Assembly: GCA_035340715.1 (NCBI GenBank)
Contig: DAOQTX010000047.1
Coordinates: 1 to 21,492, forward strand
Origin: DAOQTX01 sp035340715
GTDB lineage: Bacteria; Bacteroidota; Bacteroidia; AKYH767-A; OLB10
Direction of reading: 5' to 3'
Length of the DNA stretch: 21,492 nucleotides
Position 1 is the first letter of the stretch. Every line of letters begins with the position of its first letter. The position numbers and the translations under genes were made by a program. The notes under the pieces are model-generated. The model was not told the origin of the DNA, did no database searches, and saw nothing but the letters and a program-made list of their open reading frames with translations. Of this stretch, positions 7,990-15,245 are shown in pieces.

Positions 7990-8562
7990 ATGGAATTATT
8001 GAAGCAACATATAGAAGCTCTGATATTTGTATCGGAAAACAGTCTCACTATTGAAGATATAAAGTCTTGCATGCACTCGCTTTACGGATGGGAGTTGAAC
8101 AAAGAAGAAGTGCGCAATGCACTCAACTCCATTCAGGAGAAGTACAATGATGATGAGTTTTCTTTTGAATTGATGGAAATAGCAGAAGGCTTCAGTTTCA
8201 TGACGAAGAAAGAATACCACGCTACGGTACAATCGTTAGTCGATTACACAGAGAAAAAGAAACTGAGTACTGCTGCCTTGGAAACTTTGGCAATCATCGC
8301 CTACAAACAACCTGTTTCAAAATCAGAGATCGAAGCCATACGAGGAGTGAGTTGCGATTATAGTATTCAAAAATTATTGGAGAAAGATTTAATTATTGTT
8401 GAAGGAAAGAGCGATGGACCCGGACGACCCTTATTGTATGCCACTAGTAAAACTTTTATGGATCATTTTGGACTAAAAAACATGGAAGATTTGCCTAAGT
8501 TGAAAGACATCACACAACCGAACGAAAACGAAATTGGCACTCCTGAGCCAGAGAATTCATAA
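7990..8562 (+). CDS. scpB: Segregation and condensation protein B
   Basis: ScpB is the winged-helix (kite) subunit that, as a dimer, binds ScpA and completes the SMC condensin ring for chromosome compaction and segregation. The N-terminal LLKQHIEALIFVSENSLTIEDI matches the first winged helix, and KKLSTAALETLAIIAYKQPVSKSEIEAIRGV (about 91-121) is the family's most conserved block. GRPLLYATSKTFMDHFGL follows as expected. The acidic, Asn/Pro-rich tail after about residue 170 looks disordered. Length (190) is typical. It starts 3 bases after leuS and is surely co-transcribed with it. Its partner scpA lies about 8 kb away on the other strand. Confidence 0.95.
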   Translation: MELLKQHIEALIFVSENSLTIEDIKSCMHSLYGWELNKEEVRNALNSIQEKYNDDEFSFELMEIAEGFSFMTKKEYHATVQSLVDYTEKKKLSTAALETLAIIAYKQPVSKSEIEAIRGVSCDYSIQKLLEKDLIIVEGKSDGPGRPLLYATSKTFMDHFGLKNMEDLPKLKDITQPNENEIGTPEPENS

Positions 8563-8613
8563 TCTGTTCAGAATTTATACGTTATTGGTACAAAGCTTGA
8601 TTTATACTCTAGT

Positions 8614-9393
8614 ATGAAAACAACTATTGTTACACTCTCTTTATTGATCATCAGCAGTTTTGGTCTCCATGCTCAAGGACTTCGAAACGTAAAACACAAT
8701 TCATTTGCCCCAGGCGAGGTTTTAAAATTCAGAATTCATTATGGATTTATTGATGCCGGTGAAGCCACACTTGAAGTGAATAAGGAAATGAAAAAAATAG
8801 GCGGACGCAGTTGCTACAATGTTGTCGGCAAAGGAAAATCGGTTGGAGCTTTTGATTGGTTTTTTAAAGTAAGAGATCATTATGAAAGTTATATTGATGC
8901 CCAGTCGATGTTGCCTTGGTTGTTTATTCGTAAAATTGATGAAGGAGGCTACAAGAAAAACCAGAATGTCTCATTCAATCATTACAAAAACTCAGTAAAA
9001 TGTGAAGAAGGTGAGTTTAATGTACCCGACAATGTACAGGATCTTATTTCTGCCTTCTATTATGCCCGTACCTTAGACATGACTTCTGCCAGTAAAGGAA
9101 CCATATTTGAAATTGAAGCTTTCTTGGATGATGAAATCATACCGCTACACATCAAATATGTAGGCACTGAAAAGGTAAAAACTAAATTGGGCTATATCAA
9201 TTGCATCGTACTCAAACCTATGTTGGTTGAAGGAAGAGTGTTTAAAGAAAAAGAAGATATGACCATCTGGGTGAGTAACGATGCCAACAAAATACCCGTT
9301 CGGGTACAAACCAATATTTTAGTAGGAAGCATCAAAATGGATTTAGTGAGTTATTCAGGATTGGCCAATCCAATTGCTTTTGCAAAAAAGTAA
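8614..9393 (+). CDS. Secreted DUF3108 domain protein
   Basis: A 259-residue protein with a Sec signal peptide (about 1-20; TLSLLIISSFGLHAQ, cleavage likely after the Ala or Gln). The remainder resembles the DUF3108 family: the opening FAPGEVLKFRIHYGFIDAGEATLEV is the characteristic first beta-strand block, and the sequence continues as predicted beta-rich segments, including AFDWFFKVRDHYESYID and a late KEDMTIWVSNDANKIPVRVQ. The family is periplasmic or outer-membrane associated and its role is not settled; I infer only an envelope location. It follows scpB by 51 bases in the same direction, so it may share the leuS-scpB transcript or have a promoter I could not identify. No cysteine lipobox is present. 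Confidence 0.85.
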   Translation: MKTTIVTLSLLIISSFGLHAQGLRNVKHNSFAPGEVLKFRIHYGFIDAGEATLEVNKEMKKIGGRSCYNVVGKGKSVGAFDWFFKVRDHYESYIDAQSMLPWLFIRKIDEGGYKKNQNVSFNHYKNSVKCEEGEFNVPDNVQDLISAFYYARTLDMTSASKGTIFEIEAFLDDEIIPLHIKYVGTEKVKTKLGYINCIVLKPMLVEGRVFKEKEDMTIWVSNDANKIPVRVQTNILVGSIKMDLVSYSGLANPIAFAKK

Positions 9394-9396
9394 AAC

Positions 9397-9427
9397 CTGA
9401 TTTTCATCAGCATTAACTTTTTTTATT
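9397..9427 (+). terminator. Possible weak terminator after the DUF3108 gene
   Basis: CTGAT (9397-9401) pairs with ATCAG (9406-9410) around a 4-base loop, and a T-rich run starts about 7 bases later. The stem is only 5 base pairs and the T-run is displaced, so termination may be partial. Confidence 0.35.
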
Positions 9428-9431
9428 TTCC

Positions 9432-9439
9432 TACATTCG
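9432..9439 (+). promoter_or_regulatory. Candidate -7 element for tryptophan 2,3-dioxygenase
   Basis: TACATTCG differs from TAnnTTTG at one position and closely matches TACCTTCG before leuS. It lies 16 bases before the ATG at 9456. No clear -33 TTG is seen. Confidence 0.4.
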
Positions 9440-9455
9440 CGCTGTAGATATTACT

Positions 9456-10421
9456 ATGAGCGAATTCAGACCGGAAATCATTGAACGTATAAAACTACTG
9501 GAAGAAAAGTATGCCGTTATGGGGCAAGACTTAGTGTCTTATCTCGATGGATTACTTTACTCAGATTATTTAACCTATTGGGACTATATAAATCTTGATG
9601 TACTACTCAGCTTACAGCAACCCAAGACCAATATTCCGGATGAAAAAATATTCATAATTTATCACCAAATCACCGAGCTTTATTTTAAATTGATCGTTTC
9701 CGAGATGGATCAATTGGCCGAAGATGCCGCCTTATCGATCGAAACATTTTTGAAAAGAGTGGAGCGCATCAATCGCTACTTTATGAATCTTACCAAGAGT
9801 TTTGAAGTGATGATGGACGGAATGGATCCCAAACAATTTTTAAAATTCAGGATGGCTTTGTTACCGGCCAGTGGATTCCAATCGGCTCAATACCGCTCTA
9901 TAGAAATTCGTGCTACTGCGTTTATTAATCTAGTCGATAAAGAGCATCGAAATAAATACGATACCAACAGTTCTATTTCCGATATGTTTGAATTTATTTA
10001 TTGGAAAGCCGGAGCCACAGAATTAGCAACCGGAAAAAAAACACTTACCCTACGACAGTTTGAAGAAAAATATACCGGTGAACTGATTAAGTTGGCGAAT
10101 CAATGGAAGCATTGTAACCTTTGGACTTTATACAAAAAACTTGACGCTACTGATCAAGGAAATTTATCACTCATCAATGCTCTAAAGTTTTTTGATGTAA
10201 ACGTTAACATCAATTGGCCTTTGGTTCACTACAAAACTGCTGCCCGATACTTAGAAAGAAAACCCGAAGACATAGCCGCTACCGGTGGAACCAATTGGCA
10301 AAAGTACCTCCCACCTCGTTTTCAAAAACGAATATTCTACCCAGAGCTATGGACTGCGGATGAAATTGCGCAATGGGGAAAAGGATGGGTTGAAGCAGAA
10401 ATTTTTGGATTTCGAGCGTAA
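9456..10421 (+). CDS. kynA: Tryptophan 2,3-dioxygenase
   Basis: A cytosolic heme enzyme opening the indole ring of L-tryptophan to N-formylkynurenine, the first step of the kynurenine route. The family's substrate-site helix appears as IIYHQITELYFKLIVSEMDQL, with the conserved His at 70. PASGFQSAQYRSIEIR is a strong family signature, and the C-terminal part has VHYKTAARYL with the probable heme-ligand His258, followed by ATGGTNW and YPELW. The 321-residue length is slightly above the typical bacterial enzyme. The alpha-helical sequence and these motifs leave little doubt. No other kynurenine-pathway gene is nearby, so its products are used by enzymes encoded elsewhere, in NAD synthesis or tryptophan breakdown. 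It probably forms its own transcription unit. Confidence 0.93.
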   Translation: MSEFRPEIIERIKLLEEKYAVMGQDLVSYLDGLLYSDYLTYWDYINLDVLLSLQQPKTNIPDEKIFIIYHQITELYFKLIVSEMDQLAEDAALSIETFLKRVERINRYFMNLTKSFEVMMDGMDPKQFLKFRMALLPASGFQSAQYRSIEIRATAFINLVDKEHRNKYDTNSSISDMFEFIYWKAGATELATGKKTLTLRQFEEKYTGELIKLANQWKHCNLWTLYKKLDATDQGNLSLINALKFFDVNVNINWPLVHYKTAARYLERKPEDIAATGGTNWQKYLPPRFQKRIFYPELWTADEIAQWGKGWVEAEIFGFRA

Positions 10422-10435
10422 TATTTTTTTACATA

Positions 10436-10467
10436 TTTGGTTTATTCTATAAACTACTTTATATTTG
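10436..10467 (+). promoter_or_regulatory. Bacteroidota-type promoter for the membrane protein/regulator pair
   Basis: TTTG at 10436-10439, exactly 20 bases, then TATATTTG at 10460-10467: a full match to the -33 TTTG and -7 TAnnTTTG consensus with standard spacing. The ATG follows at 10487. This is the best promoter in the window. Confidence 0.75.
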
Positions 10468-10486
10468 TAAAATAAATCTAATTAAT

Positions 10487-11062
10487 ATGGAAACAAAAAT
10501 GACACCCGAACAATCGCTTCAAATCATTAATGAAATGATTAACAGCGCAAAAAGCAGCATGAACAAACATCACATCTATTTCCTAATATGGGGATGGTTG
10601 ATGATCGCTAGTGCTGTCAGTGTTTACTTGATTGTATATCAGCAAAATAATCCTATGGGGCATCTGAGTTGGATGGTGGCAGGAATAATAGGAGGAATTG
10701 CTTCATCGCTGTATGGAAAAAATCAAGCTAAGAAAATAAAAAGTGTCACTTTTATTGATAAAGCATATCAATATGTTTGGTTATCGTATGGGATTACTCT
10801 TTTATGTATTCTATTTGGAAGTATAGGTTTTAAGTCTGATCCTGGTCCATATATTACTATTTTAACCGCACTTCCGGTTTTGGTAACTGGACTTATGTTA
10901 CAATTCAAACCTTTTGTTATTGGCGCAGCTGTGTTTTGGATTATGGGTCTGATTAGCTTCTTTGTTGATGAACCTACCCGTCTTCTATTTTTCTCAGTGG
11001 CCATATTCTTTGGTTATATTATACCCGGATATATGCTTCGAAAACAAGAAAACAATGATTGA
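10487..11062 (+). CDS. Multi-pass membrane protein of unknown function
   Basis: A 191-residue protein I cannot assign to a named family. After a polar N-terminus (about 1-29) there are five or six hydrophobic segments: about 30-49 (YFLIWGWLMIASAVSVYLIV), 60-76, 93-113, 119-138, 140-158 and 161-182, ending in a short positively charged tail. The N-terminal part MTPEQSLQIINEMINSAKSSM is amphipathic. It has no obvious catalytic motif or signal peptide. Its last 8 bases overlap the start of a small winged-helix regulator gene in the same direction, so the two are translationally coupled. Membrane protein plus small winged-helix regulator pairs are frequent in this phylum; that the regulator controls this gene is inference. 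Confidence 0.8.
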   Translation: METKMTPEQSLQIINEMINSAKSSMNKHHIYFLIWGWLMIASAVSVYLIVYQQNNPMGHLSWMVAGIIGGIASSLYGKNQAKKIKSVTFIDKAYQYVWLSYGITLLCILFGSIGFKSDPGPYITILTALPVLVTGLMLQFKPFVIGAAVFWIMGLISFFVDEPTRLLFFSVAIFFGYIIPGYMLRKQENND

Positions 11063-11348
11063 ATTTGAGGAACTCGATCCTTTATTGCACTCTCAACTTC
11101 GATTGTCAATTATTTCGCTTTTAGTCAGTCAGTCCGAATCAGATTTTGTTTTCATAAAAGAAAAAACCGGGAGCACAGCTGGAAACTTAAGTGTTCAATT
11201 GAACAAACTGTCTGATGCTGGATATATTACTATAAGAAAAACGTTTAAAAATAATTACCCTCTAACGACTTGTAAGATCACACAAAAGGGACTCAAAGCA
11301 TTTGAGGTGTATGTAACCGCCATTAAAGGTTATATCAATCCAAAATAA
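11055..11348 (+). CDS. Small winged-helix transcriptional regulator
   Basis: A 97-residue protein consisting of a single winged helix-turn-helix domain of the MarR/ArsR-like type (closest in style to the HTH_34 family). LDPLLHSQLRLSIISLLVS is the first helix; FVFIKEKTGSTAGNLSVQLNKLSDAGYI is the HTH with recognition helix; TIRKTFKNNYPLTTCKITQKGLKAFEVYVTAI covers the wing and C-terminal helix. The open frame continues upstream to an ATG at 10962, but that extension lies inside the membrane-protein gene in another frame. The ATG at 11055, which overlaps the upstream stop by 8 bases, gives the canonical domain start. It probably binds DNA as a dimer and regulates its own operon. No cysteine or metal-ligand cluster points to a signal. 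Confidence 0.85.
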   Translation: MIEFEELDPLLHSQLRLSIISLLVSQSESDFVFIKEKTGSTAGNLSVQLNKLSDAGYITIRKTFKNNYPLTTCKITQKGLKAFEVYVTAIKGYINPK

Positions 11349-11350
11349 TT

Positions 11351-11749
11351 CTATTGAGTGAAGTAATCATTCAAAGGTTCGAAATAAAAGTCAACCCAAC
11401 CTTTTTCGTGATTAGCTGCTTCTTCTGCATTTGTAAAACCACTGTGTTCAACCGTTACCTCCGTTCCTGCGGGATGCTCTTCCAACAACAAGGTAACATA
11501 ACTGGGCTTCGCATTTTTCGACCATGTATTGGGCTTCCAGGTAAATGTAAGTGCTTTATCTTTTTCAAGCATCACCACTTCTCCACTCACCCATTTATCG
11601 AACAACTCTACTTTACCACCTTCCTCGTATTCAAATATAGCTTCGCCTTCGATCCATTGCATCAAAACATCTTGACGGGTAATGGCATCGTACACGCGCG
11701 AGGGTGATGCATAAATCACATAGGATAAAGAAAAATCAAAAGAGCTCAT
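11351..11749 (-). CDS. START/SRPBCC-like domain protein
   Basis: A 132-residue protein with the helix-grip fold of the START/SRPBCC (AHSA1-like) superfamily: FSLSYVIYASPSRVYDAITRQDVLMQWI at the N-terminus, beta-strand segments with WVSGEVVMLEKDKALTFTW, and a C-terminal GWVDFYFEPLNDYF helix. These proteins bind hydrophobic ligands or assist partner proteins; the ligand here cannot be read from sequence. The frame continues to an ATG at 11785, but that start lies inside the palindromic terminator of the upstream gene and adds an atypical CIFFFNQTTNE stretch, so I chose the ATG at 11749. It follows the metalloprotease gene in the same direction, beyond its terminator, and meets the winged-helix gene tail to tail with 2 bases between them. 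Confidence 0.82.
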   Translation of the reverse strand: MSSFDFSLSYVIYASPSRVYDAITRQDVLMQWIEGEAIFEYEEGGKVELFDKWVSGEVVMLEKDKALTFTWKPNTWSKNAKPSYVTLLLEEHPAGTEVTVEHSGFTNAEEAANHEKGWVDFYFEPLNDYFTQ

Positions 11750-11767
11750 TTCGTTTGTAGTTTGATT

Positions 11768-11801
11768 AAAAAAAAAGATGCACACCGATCGGTGTGCATC
11801 T
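11768..11801 (-). terminator. Intrinsic terminator of the metalloprotease gene (26-base perfect palindrome)
   Basis: Positions 11776-11801 form a perfect palindrome, each half reading AGATGCACACCGA, followed on the minus strand by nine T residues (11768-11776, sharing one base with the stem). It lies 20 bases past the metalloprotease stop. GC content is higher than the surroundings. The hairpin plus T-run is a textbook rho-independent terminator; a protein-binding palindrome is a secondary possibility because the next gene starts only 18 bases further on. Confidence 0.85.
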
Positions 11802-11820
11802 ATCTAATATTTATTGTTGA

Positions 11821-13911
11821 TTAAAGTACATTGATCTTGGCAGAAACCAATCTGTTGTTGATGTATAGATTTACAAAATAAATTCCTGCATCAACTGACT
11901 TGGTAAACTGGTACTGATGTTCGCCTGCTTCCAACTCGTGCTCTTTTACCACATCCACTACTCGACCTAAAACATCGCTTACCGTAATGTAAACATTTGC
12001 TTTTTGTTCTGTGGTAAAATAAACTTTTGGTAATATCTTTTCACTTGGATTCGGGTAAGCAGAGAAATTTATTTGCTCCGCTAAGTTCTCATCAATACCT
12101 ACTGTACCATTTATGTTTATATCATCAATGTACAAGTTGTTTCCTGCATCGTAAGTATATTCAAACTTAAATCGTGCATTGGGTTGTCCGGACGCTACAC
12201 CGGTTGCCAAATTAACAGTTTCCATTCTCCATTGCGCAGCATTTGGAATAAAAGGAGTTCCGTTGATAATGCTGCTGGTTGTACGCAATGATGTTCCTGA
12301 TTTTTGCAAACGCAATGTCCATGTTTGACCACAGTTGCTGGAAGCATAAAACTTTAATGCATCTGCTGCTGTAGTAACTTTTGCAGCATGCGCCATCCAA
12401 AATGTGCACTGAACATTAGAAACATTCGCTAGGTTAAACGGAGGCATATACATTTCATCAATGCCTGTAAAGCTTCCACTAAAGTTGTTTTTGTAAACAC
12501 TATAACTTCCCGTTTTTGCCGCCATAGTAGTTGTAGCAAAGGTTCCCGATCCTCCGGTTACATTGTTCACTTCATACTCTGCTCCGGGAACTGTTATGTT
12601 CTCAAAACTTTCACTGTAAGGAACAAATGTGTTTCCAATGTTTGGGTAAACGATCACTTGACCGGCTCGTACTACGGAGTCTGATCCACTTACATTACTA
12701 ACTGCTAATGTTACATCGTACACTCCGGCTGTGTTATACACTATGTTAGGATTTTGTGCATTAGATGTTGATGGTGTTCCTCCTGGAAAATACCACGACC
12801 AATTAGTTGCAGGACCTCCCCATGATGCATCTTTAAAATAAACGGTTGAACCTTCGCAAATACGAATCTGTTTTACTGAAAAATCTGCTTTTGGATTACA
12901 CAATGCATTGGTTGCTCCCGGATCTGTTCCAGTTAACACAAGATTGTTTAAAGTCCACAAGTTATCGCGCTGACTGTAAAAAGTATTTAACGCTGACTGC
13001 ATTCTCCATGCCTGATCTTCAGTAAACATTCTTGCGCAATAGGCGTACTCCATAAAATTCTGAACATTTTCAACTACACCGGCTGTACAATTTGCTCCGT
13101 TTAAGTTGCAACTGGTCCATCCTTTAGTGATTGGAGTATCCGATACCTGATCATCACCACAGGCTACACCCGGGTTATTAGTAGAACCCCAGCAATGCTG
13201 AAGATTCAAGTAGTGACCTACTTCATGGGTCAATGCTCTTGAAGTTCCGGGATTTCCTGTACCGATACTTCCTACATAATCGTGTAAAATCATAACTCCA
13301 TCTGCGGCTGGATTTCCGTGCACACTAGATGGATATTGAGAATATCCTGCAGCACCACTGGCAATATTATTCACCACCCAAACATTCAAATACCTATCTC
13401 TTGGCCATTGATTTAGTTTTGAGTTATTGTCGCCTACATAGGTCTCAATCGGATTGTAAATTCGATCGATACCATCGGTACAATTTCCTTGAGGATCAAG
13501 GGTAGCCAACTTAAACTCAATTAAAGCATTGCCTATGATGTTTTTAAATTGCTGTATTACAATACTGGTATCGGAATTCATTTTTTGAAAATCTTCATTT
13601 AATATTTCAACTGCATCTTCAATTTGTGCTCTAGAAATATTCTCTACTCCATAGTCGTGAATAACATGAAATACTACCGGAATAGTAAGCAACAATCCAC
13701 TGTTTTGCTCAGTAGCAGGAAGACTTTTCTTATAATCGATGTATTGACGGGTAAGTTCCTCCAAATGCTGCTCGTATTGCAATACTTCGGGTTGCTCTTG
13801 TATGAGTTTATTATACAGATCTGTATGACCGCAATATTTTAATGCCTGTGCATTAACCTGCATTAATCCAAGTAAAGCAAATGATACAATAAGAGTGAAT
13901 AGTTTTTTCAT
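11821..13911 (-). CDS. Secreted M43 (pappalysin/cytophagalysin-like) zinc metalloprotease with PKD domain and type IX sorting signal
   Basis: A 696-residue exported protease. Residues 1-21 form a Sec signal peptide (LFTLIVSFALLGLMQVNAQ). The catalytic domain (about 75-320) holds HEVGHYLNLQH with zinc ligands H229, H233 and H239 and catalytic E230, and a Met-turn at M287 in NFMEYA, as in metzincins of family M43. Cysteines around 240-285 may form disulfides. A PKD domain follows (about 340-420; WSWYFPGGTPS, VYDVTLAVSN), then a beta-rich MAM/jelly-roll-like segment (about 430-605) and a C-terminal type IX sorting domain (about 615-696; AYPNPS through DAGIYFVNL to the end). It should be exported by the Sec and then type IX route to the surface or medium. 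It is monocistronic, with its own promoter and terminator. Confidence 0.93.
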   Translation of the reverse strand: MKKLFTLIVSFALLGLMQVNAQALKYCGHTDLYNKLIQEQPEVLQYEQHLEELTRQYIDYKKSLPATEQNSGLLLTIPVVFHVIHDYGVENISRAQIEDAVEILNEDFQKMNSDTSIVIQQFKNIIGNALIEFKLATLDPQGNCTDGIDRIYNPIETYVGDNNSKLNQWPRDRYLNVWVVNNIASGAAGYSQYPSSVHGNPAADGVMILHDYVGSIGTGNPGTSRALTHEVGHYLNLQHCWGSTNNPGVACGDDQVSDTPITKGWTSCNLNGANCTAGVVENVQNFMEYAYCARMFTEDQAWRMQSALNTFYSQRDNLWTLNNLVLTGTDPGATNALCNPKADFSVKQIRICEGSTVYFKDASWGGPATNWSWYFPGGTPSTSNAQNPNIVYNTAGVYDVTLAVSNVSGSDSVVRAGQVIVYPNIGNTFVPYSESFENITVPGAEYEVNNVTGGSGTFATTTMAAKTGSYSVYKNNFSGSFTGIDEMYMPPFNLANVSNVQCTFWMAHAAKVTTAADALKFYASSNCGQTWTLRLQKSGTSLRTTSSIINGTPFIPNAAQWRMETVNLATGVASGQPNARFKFEYTYDAGNNLYIDDININGTVGIDENLAEQINFSAYPNPSEKILPKVYFTTEQKANVYITVSDVLGRVVDVVKEHELEAGEHQYQFTKSVDAGIYFVNLYINNRLVSAKINVL

Positions 13912-13936
13912 TTTCTAATATAATTTTTTAGAGTTG

Positions 13937-13968
13937 TAAAAATACCAATTGACAACGAAATAGGCAAT
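13937..13968 (-). promoter_or_regulatory. Promoter of the metalloprotease gene
   Basis: On the minus strand ATTG (13968-13965), 20 bases, then TATTTTTA (13944-13937), one base off TAnnTTTG. The ATG is at 13911. The spacing is right; the -7 lacks the final G. Confidence 0.5.
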
Positions 13969-14018
13969 TTGATTGTTTTGCCTTACTTAAATATGACAAA
14001 CAAAGTTCCTTTTTGTTC

Positions 14019-14058
14019 AAAAAATTATGCTTCAAAGATTGGATTAATCTAATAAGCA
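14019..14058 (-). terminator. Terminator after the cystathionine gamma-synthase/lyase gene
   Basis: On the minus strand TGCTT pairs with AAGCA (14058-14028), and inside this AGATT pairs with AATCT, separated by a symmetric 3-by-3 internal loop, with a 5-base apical loop. TAATTTTTT follows immediately. It lies 6 bases past the stop at 14065. Confidence 0.55.
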
Positions 14059-14064
14059 CCCGAA

Positions 14065-15210
14065 TTATCGAGCTTTTAAAGCTTGTTCCAAATCTTGAAT
14101 TAAATCGTCAATATCTTCAATTCCTACACTGAGTCTGAGTAAAGAATCCAACAAACCCACCTTCATTCTTTCTTCTTTCGGAATACTGGCATGTGTCATA
14201 CTTGCAGGATGTCCTATCAAAGATTCCACACCTCCTAATGATTCTGCTAAACTGAATACTTCTGTTGAGGATGCAATTTTAAATGCTTGATCTATCGAAT
14301 CGCCTTTAAGGGTAAATGAAATCATTCCGCCAAAATCTTTCATTTGACTTTTGGCTATAGCATGATTTGGAAAGTCTTCAAATCCAGGCCAATATACTTT
14401 ATCAATTACCGGATGTTTTTTTAAGTAATGCGCAATGGCTTTCCCATTTTCGCAGTGACGCTCCATACGTACATGCAGCGTTTTAATCCCTCTCAATACC
14501 AAAAAACTATCCATTGGGCCGGGGGTTGCGCCACAGCTGTTATGAATAAAAGCCAGTTTCTCATATAGCTCATCGCTATTGGTACATATAGCTCCCATAA
14601 CTACATCGCTGTGCCCACCTAAATATTTGGTAACAGAGTGCATCACAATGTCGGCTCCCAAGTCAAGAGGATTTTGAAGATAAGGCGAAGCAAAGGTATT
14701 ATCGGTTACTAAAATTAGATTGTTCTTCTTAGCCAAAGCACTGCATGCATTGATGTCAATAATTTTCATCAATGGATTAGATGGTGTTTCAACCCATAGC
14801 ATTTTTGTATTGCTGTTAATGTGTTTTTGAATATCAGCAGCATTGCTCATATCGACAAAGTGAAACTTTATTCCATATTGAGCAAACACCCGAACGAACA
14901 TTCGATACGATCCTCCATACAAATCATCAGAAGCGATCATTTCATCACCGGGTTTTAGCAATTTAATTATCGCATCACTTGCACCCATTCCGCTGCTGAA
15001 ACATAAAGCATGTTTAGCATTTTCCAAAGCGGCCAGATTTTTTTCCAAAGCAGTGCGAGTTGGGTTTTTACCTCTTGCATAGGCATACCCCTTGTTTTTT
15101 CCTGGCGACTCTTGAACATAGGTAGAGGTCTGATAAATAGGAGTCATTATGGCACCTGTACTAGGGTCAGGCTCTTGTCCGGCATGTATGGCTTTGGTTC
15201 CGAATTTCAT
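14065..15210 (-). CDS. Cystathionine gamma-synthase / gamma-lyase (PLP-dependent Cys/Met metabolism enzyme)
   Basis: A 381-residue fold-type I PLP enzyme of the Cys/Met metabolism family. The PLP-binding lysine is K195 in HSVTKYLGGHSD. Other family marks are YAYARGKNPTR (42-52), FSSGMGASDA (71-80), ETPSNP (141-146), VTDNTFASPYLQNPL and the C-terminal SLGGVESLIGHPASMTHAS. It either forms cystathionine from an activated homoserine and cysteine, or splits cystathionine to cysteine; sequence alone does not separate the two, so I give no symbol. Only 35 bases separate it from the flippase-like gene upstream, yet a TACTTTTG element there suggests an additional promoter. It ends at a hairpin terminator. 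No riboswitch fits in the short upstream gap. Confidence 0.9.
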   Translation of the reverse strand: MKFGTKAIHAGQEPDPSTGAIMTPIYQTSTYVQESPGKNKGYAYARGKNPTRTALEKNLAALENAKHALCFSSGMGASDAIIKLLKPGDEMIASDDLYGGSYRMFVRVFAQYGIKFHFVDMSNAADIQKHINSNTKMLWVETPSNPLMKIIDINACSALAKKNNLILVTDNTFASPYLQNPLDLGADIVMHSVTKYLGGHSDVVMGAICTNSDELYEKLAFIHNSCGATPGPMDSFLVLRGIKTLHVRMERHCENGKAIAHYLKKHPVIDKVYWPGFEDFPNHAIAKSQMKDFGGMISFTLKGDSIDQAFKIASSTEVFSLAESLGGVESLIGHPASMTHASIPKEERMKVGLLDSLLRLSVGIEDIDDLIQDLEQALKAR

Positions 15211-15235
15211 TTTTAATTAAATTTTCTTGAGGGCA

Positions 15236-15243
15236 CAAAAGTA
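15236..15243 (-). promoter_or_regulatory. -7 element for the cystathionine gamma-synthase/lyase gene
   Basis: Minus-strand TACTTTTG is an exact TAnnTTTG match, 25 bases before the ATG at 15210 and directly after the stop of the preceding gene. The same octamer precedes ftsX. No -33 element is evident. Confidence 0.45.
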
Positions 15244-15245
15244 CA

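Noticed and set aside
10962..11054. N-terminal extension of the winged-helix regulator to an earlier ATG
   Set aside because: The extension lies inside the membrane-protein gene in another frame and adds non-family residues; the overlapping ATG at 11055 fits the domain start.
11354..11707. A 117-codon plus-strand open frame opposite the START-like gene
   Set aside because: Composition is Cys/Phe/His-rich without fold-like pattern, while the minus strand encodes a recognisable helix-grip domain.
11750..11785. Twelve-residue extension of the START-like protein
   Set aside because: It would begin inside the terminator hairpin of the upstream gene, and the added residues are atypical.
13912..14064. 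Small gene or RNA in the 152-base gap before the metalloprotease
   Set aside because: The gap is explained by a terminator and a promoter; no open frame with coding character is seen.
15211..15245. SAM or other riboswitch before the cystathionine gamma-synthase/lyase gene
   Set aside because: Only 35 bases separate it from the preceding gene and no conserved riboswitch core is visible.
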